Shown in pieces: positions 17,924 to 28,100 of a stretch of DNA of 64,000 bases. Each line of letters starts with the position of its first letter. Position 1 is the stretch's first letter. Under the pieces are notes generated by a model that worked only from the letters and a program-made list of their open reading frames with translations, did not search any database and had not been told where the DNA came from. The DNA comes from Inquilinus sp052113205 (lineage in GTDB: Bacteria > Pseudomonadota > Alphaproteobacteria > DSM-16000 > Inquilinaceae): positions 1 through 64,000 of the forward strand of contig NZ_JBFRCU010000029.1 of the NCBI RefSeq assembly GCF_052113205.1, read 5' to 3'. The translations under genes were made by a program, and so were the position numbers.

Positions 17924-19681
17924 ATGATGCGGACGCCGGCATGGATGAAGCAGAGAAACGCGTTGCCTCTCCCGCTTGCGGGAGAGGTCGGAGCCGCGTT
18001 GGCGGCTCCGGGTGAGGGGAGTTTGTCGAGGCCCGGGCCAGCCCTCACCCGGTCGTCCTGCGGACGCCCGACCTCTCCCGCCACGCGGGAGAGGCAACGC
18101 AAAGATGGCCGGCTGTTTCACACGATGGCCTTGGCTCTGGCGCTCTGCTGCACCGGCTTCGGCACCGCCCAGGCCGCCGACCTGACCATCGGCACGGCGA
18201 CCGAACCCTCCGCCATCGACCCGCAATTCTCGCGCACCGGCAACAACCAGTCGATCTCGCAGCACATGTTCGACCGGCTGGTGCAGACCGACGAGAACCT
18301 GCAGGTGCAGCCGGCGCTGGCCCTGTCCTGGACCTCGGTCGACCCGACGACCTGGGAGGTCAAGCTGCGCCCCGGCGTCAAGTTCAGCGACGGCTCCGAC
18401 CTGACGGCCGAGGACGTGATCTTCTCGCTCGACCGCGCCAAATCGGTGCCGAACAGCCCGGCCCCGTTCACCGGCGCGGTCGGCAGCATCGCCGGGATGA
18501 CCGTGGTCGACCCGCTGACCATCCGCTTCACCACCAAGGCGCCGACGCCGCAATTCATCGAGCAGGTCGGCCTCGTCTACATCGTCTCGAAGAAGGCGTC
18601 GGACGGGAAGGCGACCAGCGACTTCAACTCAGGCGCCGCCGCCATCGGCACCGGGCCGTACGTGTTCAAGCAATGGGTGCCGGGCGACCGGCTGGTGCTG
18701 GCACCGAACCCGCATTACTGGGGCGACAAGCCGGCCTTCGACAACGTCACCATCAAGTTCATCTCGAACGACGCGGCGCGGATGGCGGCGCTGCTGTCCG
18801 GGTCGGTCGACCTGATCGACGGCGTGCCGCCGAACGACGTGGCCACGGTCGAGAGCAGCGGCAAGGCCAAGGTCTATTCCACCACCTCCGGCCGGCTGAT
18901 CTACCTGGCGCTGGATTCGGCGCGGGACCAGAGCCCGTTCGTCACCGGCAAGGACGGCCAGCCTTTGGCGGCCAACCCGCTGAAGGACAAGCGGGTGCGC
19001 CTCGCCGTGTCCAAGCTGATCAACCGCGACCTGATCATCCAGCGCCTGCTGAACGGCTCCGGCACCGCGGCCGGGCAGATCGTGCCGGAAGGGCTGGGCG
19101 GCTATGCGGCCGATGTGAAGCCCGAGGCCTATGACGCCGCCGGCGCCAAGGCGCTGCTGGCGGAGGCCGGCTATGGCGACGGCTTCGGGCTGACGGTGCA
19201 TTCCTCGAACGACCGCTTCGCCGGCGACGCCGACATCGCCCAGGCGATCGGCCAGATGCTGGCGCGCGGCGGCCTCAAGATCAACGGCGTGGTCACCCAG
19301 CCCTACAATGTCTATGCCGGCGCCGCCTCGAAGCAGGAATACAGCGCCTTCATCTTCAGCTTCGGCAACAGCAACAGCAATTCGGCCAACGCCCTCACCA
19401 ATGTGCTGGCGACCTATGACAAGGAGGCCGGCAAGGGCGCCTTCAACCGCGCCCGCTATTCGAACCCGGAGTTCGACGCGGTGCTGAAGCAGGCGCTGGC
19501 GGAGTTCGACGAGGCCAAGCGCAACCAGCTGCTGGAGCAGGCGGCGCGGATCGGCTTCGGCGATGTCGGCATCGTGCCGCTGTATTTCCCGACCGTGCAC
19601 TGGGCGGCGCGCAACGGCATCACCTACCGCGCCAACAAGAACGAATGGACCCTGGCCACCTATGCGGAGGCGGCCAAGTGA
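17924..19681 (+). CDS. Peptide-type ABC substrate-binding protein with a repeat-encoded N-terminal extension
   Basis: A 585-residue SBP_bac_5 (DppA/OppA family) protein. The mature domain starts ADLTIGTATEPSAIDPQF and shows the family landmarks (FSDGSDLTAEDVIFSLDRA, GTGPYVFKQW, PNPHYWG). Translation starts at a doubled ATG with a GAGGAGA ribosome-binding site. Residues 14-58 are encoded entirely by a hairpin repeat (17963-18097). The signal-peptide core (MALALALCCTGFGTAQA, residues 68-84) lies only after it. Removing the 135-bp repeat leaves an ordinary signal peptide of about 40 residues. An internal ATG at 18125 could start a short signal peptide but has no ribosome-binding site and no positive N-region. 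Its stop overlaps the GTG of the hydrolase gene. Confidence 0.88.
   Translation: MMRTPAWMKQRNALPLPLAGEVGAALAAPGEGSLSRPGPALTRSSCGRPTSPATRERQRKDGRLFHTMALALALCCTGFGTAQAADLTIGTATEPSAIDPQFSRTGNNQSISQHMFDRLVQTDENLQVQPALALSWTSVDPTTWEVKLRPGVKFSDGSDLTAEDVIFSLDRAKSVPNSPAPFTGAVGSIAGMTVVDPLTIRFTTKAPTPQFIEQVGLVYIVSKKASDGKATSDFNSGAAAIGTGPYVFKQWVPGDRLVLAPNPHYWGDKPAFDNVTIKFISNDAARMAALLSGSVDLIDGVPPNDVATVESSGKAKVYSTTSGRLIYLALDSARDQSPFVTGKDGQPLAANPLKDKRVRLAVSKLINRDLIIQRLLNGSGTAAGQIVPEGLGGYAADVKPEAYDAAGAKALLAEAGYGDGFGLTVHSSNDRFAGDADIAQAIGQMLARGGLKINGVVTQPYNVYAGAASKQEYSAFIFSFGNSNSNSANALTNVLATYDKEAGKGAFNRARYSNPEFDAVLKQALAEFDEAKRNQLLEQAARIGFGDVGIVPLYFPTVHWAARNGITYRANKNEWTLATYAEAAK
17963..18097. repeat. Hairpin repeat (family A) inside a coding region, 135 bp
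   Basis: Ends TTGCCTCTCCC and GGGAGAGGCAA form an inverted repeat. Each end is itself a hairpin (CCTCTCCCGC...GCGGGAGAGG), followed inward by a second hairpin (GGAGCCGC/GCGGCTCC) and GGGTGAGGG/CCCTCACCC arms around a short GC-rich centre. Its length is exactly 45 codons and it has no in-frame stop. It lies between the start codon and the signal-peptide core of the binding-protein gene. Confidence 0.9.
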
Positions 19682-21552
19682 GCTCGGGCGAAGTGCTGCG
19701 CGACCGGATGGTCACCCTGCGCGACGGCGTGCGGCTGGCGACCGACGTGTACCTGCCGGCCGGCTATCGCATCGGCGTCGACGCACCGCTGCCGGCGATC
19801 CTGGAGCGCACGCCCTACGGCAAGACCGAGCTGTCGCGCTCCGAGATCGGGGTCGGCATGGACGGGCCGATGACCCGGCCGCAGGTGGCGGCGCATTTCG
19901 TCCGCGCCGGCTATGCCGTGGTCTACCAGGATTGTCGCGGCCGCCACGCCTCCGAGGGGGTGTTCACCAAATACACCTCCGAGGGGCCGGACGGCTTCGA
20001 CACGGTCGCCTGGATCACGGCCCAGCCCTGGTCGAACGGCAAGGTCGGCACCATGGGCCTGTCCTACGCCGCGCACACCCAGTTCGCGCTGGCCTGCCTG
20101 AACCCGCCGGGCCTGGCCTGCATGGTGGTGGATTCCGGCGGCTTTTCGAACTCCTACCAGTGCGGCATCCGCCAGGGCGGTGCCTTCGAGCTGAAGCAGG
20201 CGACCTGGGCCTTCAGCCAGGCCAAGGAAAGCCCGGCGGCGCTGGCCGACCCCAAGGTGATGGCGGCGCTGGAGGCCGAGGACATCCGCGCCTGGTTCGC
20301 CGCCATGCCCTGGCGGCCCGGCCATTCGCCGGTGCGCGCCGTGCCGGAGTATGAGGCCTATTTGTTCGAGCAATGGACCAGCGGGTCCTTCGGCGACTAC
20401 TGGAAGCAGCTCGGCATCTATGCCGAGGGGTATTACGACCGCTTCCCGGACGTGCCGATGGTGCTGATGTCCAGCTGGTACGATGCCTATGTCCGCACCA
20501 CGATGGAGAACTACGGCGCTCTCAGCGGCCGTACCGCGCCGGTGCAGCTGATCATGGGGCCGTGGCTGCACGGCAACCGCAACACCACCTTCAGCGGCGA
20601 CACCGAGTTCGGGCCGGCGGCGACGATCGACGGCAACGTCACCGCAAGCTGGCTCGACTTCCGCCGGCGCTGGTTCGACCGTTGGCTGAAGGGCGAGGGC
20701 AACGGCGCCGAGGCGGAGCCGGCGGCGCGGCTGTTCCTGATGGGCGGCGGCAGCGGCCGGCGCACGGCAGAGGGCCGGCTGGACCATGGCGGGCGCTGGA
20801 TCGCGGCGCCGGACTGGCCGCTGCCCGGCACCGCCTTCACCGACTACCATTTGCACGAAGACGGCCGGCTGGATCCGGCGGTGCCGGAAGCGGCGGAGGC
20901 GTCGATCGCCTACCAGTCCGACCCGGCCGATCCGGTGCCGACCATCGGCGGGTCGCTGACCTCCGGCCAGCCGGTGTTCGAGGGCGGCGGCTTCGACCAG
21001 ACCGAGGGCGACCGCTTCTTCGGCAGCCGCCGGCCCGGCCTGCCGCTCTCCGCCCGCCCCGACGTGGTGGTGTTCGAGACCGAGCCTTTGGCCGAGGACC
21101 TGGCGGTGATCGGGCCGATCGAGGTCCGGCTGTTCGTCTCCTCCGACGCGCCGGACACGGACTTCACCGCCAAGCTGATCGACGTGCATCCGCCGACCGC
21201 GGACGACCCGAAGGGCTTCGCGTTGAACCTGACCGACGGCATCCTGCGCTGCCGCTACCGCGACAGCTGGGAGAACCCGTCGCCGCTGGAGCCGGGCCGG
21301 GTCTACGCCATCACCATCGAGCCTTTCGCCACCGCCAACCTGTTCAAGGCCGGCCACCGGATCCGGCTCGACATCGCCTCCAGCAACTTCCCGAAATACG
21401 ATGTCAACCCGAACAGCGGCGAGCCGGAGGGCACGGGCCGGCTGAAGCGGGTGGCGACCAACCGCATCCATCTCGACCGCAGCCACCCGTCGCGGATCGT
21501 GCTGCCGGTGGTGCCGGTGGAGAGCCTGGTCTCCCTGCCCAAGCCCGGGTGA
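19678..21552 (+). CDS. CocE/NonD-family (X-Pro dipeptidyl-peptidase S15-like) hydrolase
   Basis: A 624-residue serine hydrolase starting at GTG inside a GTGA overlap with the binding-protein stop. The catalytic triad is visible: Ser129 in GLSYAA (GxSYxG-type elbow), Asp269 in SSWYDAY, His298 in GPWLHG. The C-terminal jelly-roll (PepX_C) domain spans roughly residues 380-600. Known members cleave esters, amides and acyl side chains (cocaine esterase, glutaryl-cephalosporin acylase, alpha-amino-ester hydrolases, prolyl peptidase). No signal peptide, so it acts on the substrate after import by the preceding ABC system. Substrate not predictable. Confidence 0.88.
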   Translation: MSSGEVLRDRMVTLRDGVRLATDVYLPAGYRIGVDAPLPAILERTPYGKTELSRSEIGVGMDGPMTRPQVAAHFVRAGYAVVYQDCRGRHASEGVFTKYTSEGPDGFDTVAWITAQPWSNGKVGTMGLSYAAHTQFALACLNPPGLACMVVDSGGFSNSYQCGIRQGGAFELKQATWAFSQAKESPAALADPKVMAALEAEDIRAWFAAMPWRPGHSPVRAVPEYEAYLFEQWTSGSFGDYWKQLGIYAEGYYDRFPDVPMVLMSSWYDAYVRTTMENYGALSGRTAPVQLIMGPWLHGNRNTTFSGDTEFGPAATIDGNVTASWLDFRRRWFDRWLKGEGNGAEAEPAARLFLMGGGSGRRTAEGRLDHGGRWIAAPDWPLPGTAFTDYHLHEDGRLDPAVPEAAEASIAYQSDPADPVPTIGGSLTSGQPVFEGGGFDQTEGDRFFGSRRPGLPLSARPDVVVFETEPLAEDLAVIGPIEVRLFVSSDAPDTDFTAKLIDVHPPTADDPKGFALNLTDGILRCRYRDSWENPSPLEPGRVYAITIEPFATANLFKAGHRIRLDIASSNFPKYDVNPNSGEPEGTGRLKRVATNRIHLDRSHPSRIVLPVVPVESLVSLPKPG

Positions 21553-21558
21553 CCGGCC

Positions 21559-22440
21559 TCAGGCGACCGGGACGACGTCGACCTTCACGGTCAGGGCCTG
21601 CGACCCGGCGCCGAGGATGACGCCGTCGATTGGCGACACGTCGGCATAGTCGCGGCCGCTCGCCAGGACGATGTGGTCGTTCTCGACCAGCACCGCATTG
21701 GTCGGGTCGAAGCCGAGCCAGCCGAACTCCTCGCCGCACCAGGCCGTCACCCAGGCATGGGTGGCGTCCGCCCCCTCCAGCCGCTTCTTGCCGGGCGGGG
21801 GCAGGGTGCGCAGATAGCCGCTGACATAGGCGGCCGGCAGGCCGACGCCGCGCAGGCAGGCGATCATGATGTGGGCGAAGTCCTGGCACACGCCGCGGCG
21901 GGCCTCGAAGGCCTCGATCAGCGGGGTCGAGACCGCGGTCGCCTTCGGGTCGTAGGTGAAGTCGGCCTTGATCCGGCGCATCAGCTCGGTGGCGGCCTCC
22001 AGGATCGGTCGGCCGGGCGGGAAGCTGGCATGGGCATAGGCCGACAGCGGCCCGAGGATCGGCACCAGCCGGCTCGGATACAGATGATGGGCGGGGGAGG
22101 ACGGGGCCAGCGACGCGGCGGCGAAGGCGCGCTCGCGCACCTCCTCCCAGGGCCGGCTGGCCTGGCGCAGCAGGTCGCCGGTGTCGCGCGTCACCTCGAC
22201 TCGCGACCGGGCGTCGACCCGCAGCTCGCGATGCGCCGCCTCGATGGTGACGGTGACGACGTCGTTGCCGAAGAAGCTGCGCCGCGCCGCAGAGGCGGCC
22301 GGCACCGGCCGCACCTCGATCGCCCGCGACAGCACGCGCTGCTCCGGCCGGTCGCTGGGCAGCAGGCGCAGGACGCAGCGGGCGAAGCTGACCGGCGTCT
22401 CATAGGCGTAGGTCGAGAGGTGACGGATGTCGTAGATCAT
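21559..22440 (-). CDS. Transglutaminase-family protein (cysteine-protease fold)
   Basis: A 293-residue protein with an N-terminal bacterial transglutaminase-like domain and a C-terminal core with the triad Cys185 (RRGVCQDFAH), His228 (ATHAWV) and Asp245 (FDPTN). It ends a three-gene minus-strand cluster with a circularly permuted ATP-grasp protein and a DUF2126 transglutaminase. This gene association is described by comparative genomics as a predicted peptide-ligation/cleavage system. Convergent with the hydrolase gene, 6 bp apart. Confidence 0.9.
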   Translation of the reverse strand: MIYDIRHLSTYAYETPVSFARCVLRLLPSDRPEQRVLSRAIEVRPVPAASAARRSFFGNDVVTVTIEAAHRELRVDARSRVEVTRDTGDLLRQASRPWEEVRERAFAAASLAPSSPAHHLYPSRLVPILGPLSAYAHASFPPGRPILEAATELMRRIKADFTYDPKATAVSTPLIEAFEARRGVCQDFAHIMIACLRGVGLPAAYVSGYLRTLPPPGKKRLEGADATHAWVTAWCGEEFGWLGFDPTNAVLVENDHIVLASGRDYADVSPIDGVILGAGSQALTVKVDVVPVA

Positions 22441-22480
22441 GCTGGAGAGCCGCTAGGCAGGGCCGACCGCCTGTTTTTAT

Positions 22481-22558
22481 TGTCATGCCCGGGCTTGACC
22501 CGGGCATCCAGAGATTGTCGACATCCTCTGGATTGCCGGGTCAAGCCCGGCAATGACA
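22481..22558. repeat. Intergenic inverted repeat, family B, second copy
   Basis: The same modules as 3402-3497: TGTCATGCCCGGGC at one end, GCCCGGCAATGACA at the other, with CATCCAGAG and CTCTGGATTGC inside. It fills the gap between the ATP-grasp gene and the transglutaminase gene. Confidence 0.85.
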
Positions 22559-22600
22559 GAAGAGAAACACGGTCAGGCCTGTCCTCTTCGCTTGACCCCA

Positions 22601-25090
22601 TCAATACAGCCCCGTCAGCTTCTCGGGCCGCGCGGCGTTGCGGCCCTGCAGGAAATAGCGGTCGGCGATCGCCTCGGACAGCTGCATCAGCTTCTGCTCG
22701 AAGCCCAGGATCTGGCTGTTGTCCAGGGATTCGGCCTGGGCCGCCGACAGGGTGCCGGAGATGATGGTGGCCAGCCGCAGCGGCGCCTCCGGCATGCCGT
22801 CCTCGCGCAGCGACGGCAGGGCCTTCAGGTGCTCCAGCAGCCGCTCGACCTGGAACGCCACCGCCCGCGGGTTGAACGGGTCCAGCACCACCATGTCGCG
22901 CACCGGCGCGAGGGCTGGACCGATGACGTAGCGCGACCGGTAGCTGATCTGGGAGTCGACGAGGTCCAGCAGCGCGTCGAGGTCGTCGATGGTGGTGTCG
23001 GGCTCGGCCAGGTGGCGGGCGAAGCGGCAGGTGTTGATGCCGCGCTCGATCCGCCGCCCCATGTCGAGGAAGCGCCAGCCGGCGACCTGGTTCATGTTCT
23101 CCTGCGCCAGGCCGGACAGGGCGGCGATCACATGCAGGGCCCGGTCGGCGCGGTGGAAGGTCTCGCCCTCCGGCAGCTCCGCCTCGCCGGGCAGGCCCAG
23201 CCGCTCCTCCAACTCGGCCAGCAGCGGCCAGGAATCGGCGGACAGCCGCTCGCGGATGCCGGAGGAGGCGCGCCGCGCCGAGCGCACCAGCGAGATCGCG
23301 GCGCCGTAATTCTCCGTCTGGTTCAGGGCCGCGGCGGCGACGGCGCTGGCGCTGTCGCCCGGCTTCGGCCGGGGCACGGCGCCCCAGGCCACCAGCAGCT
23401 TCTGCAGCCGGTCCAGCGTCTGGCCGCTGCCATGGATGGCGGGATCGGCCTCGACCAGGCTCGAGCACAGCCGCCGCACCAGCCGCAGTGTCGCCTCGGC
23501 GCGCTCGAGATAGCGACCGAACCAGAACAGGTGGTCGGCGGCATGGCTTGGCAGGTTGCCGGCGATCCGGCGTATGGGCACGCGGTCCTGCCGGGGCAGC
23601 AGCGACGTGGCCTCGACCGGTTTGTCGGCCAGGATCCAGACATCGGCGGTCTGCACCCCCTGGCCCATCGACACGGCGCGCGCGTCCAGCCGGTCGGAGA
23701 TGCGGCAGAAGCCGCCCGGCATCACCTTCCAGCCGTCCGGCGTGGCGGCGGCGAAGACGCGCAGCACGAAGGGCCGCGGCACCAGCTTGCCGTCCTGCCA
23801 GGCCGGCGTGGTCGACAGCCGCGCCACCTCCTGCCCGACATAGTCCACGGGACGGGTCCGGATCGCCGCCTCCAGCCGCGCCCGCTGCGATGCCTCGGCG
23901 CCGAGCACGGAGGGCTGGCCGGGAAAGCCGGGAACGGTGGCGCCGAAGGCGGCCGCGATCGCCAGCTCGGGCAGCGCGGCCAGCACCGTCTCGCGCTCCT
24001 GCGGCTGGCCGCACCACCAGGTGGCGACATTCGGCAGCTTCAGGTCCTCGCCGCGCAGGCGGCGGCACAGCGCCGGCAGGAAGCTCAGCAGGATCCGCGC
24101 CTCGGCCAGTCCGGCGCCGGGCATGTTGGCCACCACCACCTGGCCGCCGCGGATCGCCTCCAGCAGGCCCGGCACGCCGAGGCGCGAGGATGTGTTGAGC
24201 TCCAGCGGGTCGCAGAAATCGGCGTCGACCCGGCGCCACAGCACGTCGGCGCGCTTCAGCCCGGCGATGGTGCGGACATGGATCCGCCCGTCATGCAGCA
24301 CCAGGTCGTCGCCCTCGACCAGCATCAGGCCGAGATAGCGCGCCAGATGCGCCTGCTCGAAATAGGTCTCGCTGTAACGGCCGGAGCTGAGCAGGCAGAT
24401 GCGCGGGTCGGAGCGGTCCGCCACCGCCGCCAGCCCGGCGCGCAGCGCGCCGAAGAACGGGGCCAGCCGCTCGACATTCATCTCGTGGTACAACGCCGGC
24501 AGGGCGCGCGACAGGATCAGCCGGTTCTCCAGCGCATAGCCGCCGCCGGACGGCGCCTGGGTCCGGTCGTTCAGCACCCACCAGCGCCCGTCCGGGCCGC
24601 GGCCCAGATCGGCGGCGTAAAGATGCAGGTAGCGGCCGCCCGGCGGCGCCACGCCGTGCAGCGGGCGCAGGAAGTCCGGGCTGCCGGCGACTGCCGCGGC
24701 GGGCAGCGCCCCCTCCGCCACCAGCCGGCCGTCGCCATAGAGGTCGCGCAGCACGGTCTCCAGCAGCTCCGCCCGCTGGATCACCCCGGCCTCGATCTCG
24801 CGCCATTCCGCCGCCGAGACCAGCAGCGGCACGCGGCTCAGTGGCCAGGACCGTTCGCTGGCCTCGCCATGGACGCGATAGGATACGCCGGTGTCGCGGA
24901 TATGCCGGTCGGCGGCGGCGAAGCGGCGCTCGGCCTCATCCGGCGCCAACCTGGCCATGACGTCCAGGAAGTCCCGCCAATAGGCGCGCGGCTTCCCGTC
25001 CGGGCCGATCAGCTCGTCCGGCACGCCGGGCAGGGGGGTGTAGCCGGCGATCCAGTCCTGCAGGCGCCGGGCCGCGGTCCGGGCCGTCAT
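22601..25090 (-). CDS. Circularly permuted type 2 ATP-grasp fused to an alpha-E domain
   Basis: An 829-residue fusion. Residues 1 to about 475 form the circularly permuted ATP-grasp ligase (DUF404/DUF407 region, e.g. RAYWRDFLDV, LNDRTQAPSGGGYALENR, then ICLLSSGRYSETYFEQAHLA), ending in VDYVGQEV and PRPFVLRVF. The rest, from about LPSHAADHLFWFGRYLERAEATLRLVRR, is the helical alpha-E domain. In many bacteria these are two separate genes. ATP-grasp enzymes form amide bonds; the flanking transglutaminase-fold proteins suggest a peptide tag or small peptide is made and cleaved. Start 25090 is preferred over 25129 because of a GGAGG ribosome-binding site 5-6 bases upstream and no overlap with the upstream gene. 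Confidence 0.9.
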   Translation of the reverse strand: MTARTAARRLQDWIAGYTPLPGVPDELIGPDGKPRAYWRDFLDVMARLAPDEAERRFAAADRHIRDTGVSYRVHGEASERSWPLSRVPLLVSAAEWREIEAGVIQRAELLETVLRDLYGDGRLVAEGALPAAAVAGSPDFLRPLHGVAPPGGRYLHLYAADLGRGPDGRWWVLNDRTQAPSGGGYALENRLILSRALPALYHEMNVERLAPFFGALRAGLAAVADRSDPRICLLSSGRYSETYFEQAHLARYLGLMLVEGDDLVLHDGRIHVRTIAGLKRADVLWRRVDADFCDPLELNTSSRLGVPGLLEAIRGGQVVVANMPGAGLAEARILLSFLPALCRRLRGEDLKLPNVATWWCGQPQERETVLAALPELAIAAAFGATVPGFPGQPSVLGAEASQRARLEAAIRTRPVDYVGQEVARLSTTPAWQDGKLVPRPFVLRVFAAATPDGWKVMPGGFCRISDRLDARAVSMGQGVQTADVWILADKPVEATSLLPRQDRVPIRRIAGNLPSHAADHLFWFGRYLERAEATLRLVRRLCSSLVEADPAIHGSGQTLDRLQKLLVAWGAVPRPKPGDSASAVAAAALNQTENYGAAISLVRSARRASSGIRERLSADSWPLLAELEERLGLPGEAELPEGETFHRADRALHVIAALSGLAQENMNQVAGWRFLDMGRRIERGINTCRFARHLAEPDTTIDDLDALLDLVDSQISYRSRYVIGPALAPVRDMVVLDPFNPRAVAFQVERLLEHLKALPSLREDGMPEAPLRLATIISGTLSAAQAESLDNSQILGFEQKLMQLSEAIADRYFLQGRNAARPEKLTGLY

Positions 25091-25118
25091 CGCATCCTCC
25101 CCGGCGCGCAGCGAAGCT

Positions 25119-28100
25119 TCACCGGCCAACGGGTGTCCTGAGATCCAAGGTCAACGGAAATTCGCTCGTTCGCTCTTCGGCCGGCATGGCCATCGGCCCG
25201 GGAGTATGCCCGTGATCCTGGAAGCGCGCGAGCCGTCGCGCTTCGGCTTCGTACGAATTTACCGGAAATGTGTCGTAACTCCGGCCGCCGGGATGGGCGG
25301 AGTGGTAGACGAAGCCACCCAGCGACCGCCCGTTCCAGGCATCGATCACGTCGAAGGTCAGCGGGGTGTGGACCGGGATGTTCGGGTGCAGGCCGCTGGG
25401 CGGCTGCCAGGCCTTGAAACGGATTCCCGCCACCGCCTCGCCCGAGGTGCCGGTGCCGTTGAGCGGCAGGCGGCGGCCATTGCAGGCGATGATGTGGCGG
25501 CCGGGGACGAAGCCCTCGGCCCGGATCTGCAGCCGCTCGACCGAGCTGTCGACATAGCGGGCGGTGCCACCGCCGGCACCTTCTTCGCCCATCACGTGCC
25601 AGGGCTCCAGCGCCTGGCGCAGCTCCAGCGCCACGCCGCCGCGCTCGGCCCGGCCCAGGATCGGGAAGCGGAACTCACGCTGGGCCTCGAACCAGTCCGG
25701 ATCGAAGGCATAGCCGGCCCGCTTCAGGTCGGACAGCACGCCGAGCATGTCCTGCCAGACGAAATGCGGCAGCATGAAGCGGTCGTGCAGCGCGGTGCCC
25801 CAACGCACCAGCCCGCCCTGCTGCGGCTCGCGCCAGAACCAGGCGAGCAGGGCCCGCAGCAGCAATTGCTGGGCCAGGCTCATGCGGGCGTCGGGCGGCA
25901 TCTCGAAGGACCGGAACTCGACCAGGCCCAGGCGGCCGGTCGGGCCGTCCGGCGAATACAGCTTGTCGATGCAGATCTCGGCGCGGTGGGTGTTGCCGCC
26001 GACATCGACCAGCAGGTTGCGGAACAGCCGGTCGACCAGCCACAGGGGCAGGGGGCCGGCCTCGGGCGGCGGCACCTGGGCCAGGGCGATCTCCAGCTCG
26101 TACAGCGAATCGTGCCGTGCCTCGTCGACCCGCGGCGCCTGGCTGGTCGGGCCGATGAACAGGCCAGAGAACAGGTAGGACAGGGCCGGGTGGCGCTGCC
26201 AGTACACCACCAGGCTCTTCAGCAGGTCGGGGCGGCGCAGGAAGGGCGAATCCGCCGGGGTGACGCCGCCGAGGACGACATGGTTGCCGCCGCCGGTGCC
26301 GATATGGCGGCCGTCGGTCATGAACCGATCGGTGCCCAGCCGGGTCTGCCGCGCCTCCTCGTACAGGCCGGCGGTGATCTCGACCGCCTCGCGCCAGCTG
26401 GCGGCGGGGTGGACATTGACCTCGATCACGCCCGGATCCGGCGTCACCTTGATCACCTGCAGCCGCGGGTCATGCGGCGGCGGGTAGCCCTCGATCTGAA
26501 TCGGCAGGCCGGCCTCCGCGGCGACGGCCTCGATCTCGGCCAGCAGCTCGAGATAGTCCTCCAGCCGCTCGACCGGCGGCATGAACACGCACAGCACCCC
26601 GTCGCGCGGCTCGAAGCTCAGCGCGGTGCGGACCACGTCCTCGACCGTCGGATCCCGCTGCGGCGCGACCGGCTGCCGCGGGGCGACCCCGCCGGCCGCC
26701 ACCGCCGGGCGGGGCTGGTGGAAGTCCGGCAGCGGCGGGTGCTCGTCGAACGGATCCTGCGGCACGACCTCGGGATACTCGTCCTTCGGCACCCAGGGCA
26801 GCGAGCTCAGCGGCAGGCGCAGCCCGACCGGGGAGTCGCCGGGGATCAGGAACAGCCGGCCGCGGCGCAGGGCCCAGCGCTCGCTCATCCAGCGCCCGCC
26901 GTGCCGCGCGGCCCAGCGCTGCACCGGCAGGACGTAGCCGGTGGGGGCGGCGAGGCCGCGCTCGAAGGTCCGGATCATGCGGGCGCGCTCCTCCGGGTCC
27001 GCGATCTTCGGGTCCCGCAGGTCGACATTGGCCGGCAGCTCGGCCTCCTTCAGCAGCCAATGCGCCGGATCCTCATAGGCCGGCATGACATAGCCGGTGA
27101 GGCCGAGCCGTTCGGCAACGCGCTCGGCGAAGCGCCCGGCCTCGGCGGCGCCGGCCTCGGCCGGGCGGGCGGCCTCGGTCGCGAGCAGGCCGGGGTCGCG
27201 CCAGACCGGCTTGCCGTCGCGCCGCCAGTACAGGCCGAAGGCCCAGCGCGGCAGGCTTTCGCCCGGATACCATTTGCCCTGGCCGTAATGCAGCAGTCCG
27301 CCCGGGCCGAAGCGGGTCCGCAGCCGCCGGATCAGGTCGTCGGCAAAGATGCGCTTGGTCGGGCCGACCGCGGCGATGTTCCATTCCGGCGACTCGAAAT
27401 CGTCGATCGAGACGAAGGTCGGCTCGCCGCCCATGGTCAGGCGGACATCCTGGGCCGCGAGGTCGGCATCGACCTGCTCGCCCAGCCGGTCGAGCGCCTG
27501 CCACGCCTTGTCCGAGAACGGCATGGTGATGCGGATCGGCTCGATGATGCGCGACACCTCCATCGCGAACTCGAATTCGACCTCCGCCGGCTCGACCACG
27601 CCGCTGATCGGGGCGGCGGAGCGGTAATGCGGCGTTGCCGCCAGCGGGATGTGGCCCTCGCCGCACAGCAGGCCGGAGGTGGCGTCGAGGCCGATCCAGC
27701 CGGCGCCGGGGATGTAGACCTCGGCCCAGGCGTGCAGGTCGGTGAAGTCCTTGTCGGTGCCCTTCGGACCGTCCAGCGGGTCGATGTCGGCCTTGAGCTG
27801 GATCAGGTAGCCGGAGACGAAGCGGGCGGCCAGGCCCAGCCGGCGCAGGATCTGCACCAGCAGCCAGGCGGAATCGCGGCAGGAGCCGGCGGCCAGGGCC
27901 AGCGTCTCCTCCGGCTCCTGCACGCCGGGCTCCAGCCGGACCAGGTAGCGGATGTCGTGCTGCAGCCGGGCGTTCAGCCCGACCAGGAAATCGATGGTGC
28001 GTGCCTCTTCTTGAGGCAGCCCCGCCACGAAAGCGGTCAGGCGCGGGCCCGCCGGCTCCGGCTCGAGATAGGGCGCGAGCTCGACGCGCAACTCCTTGGG

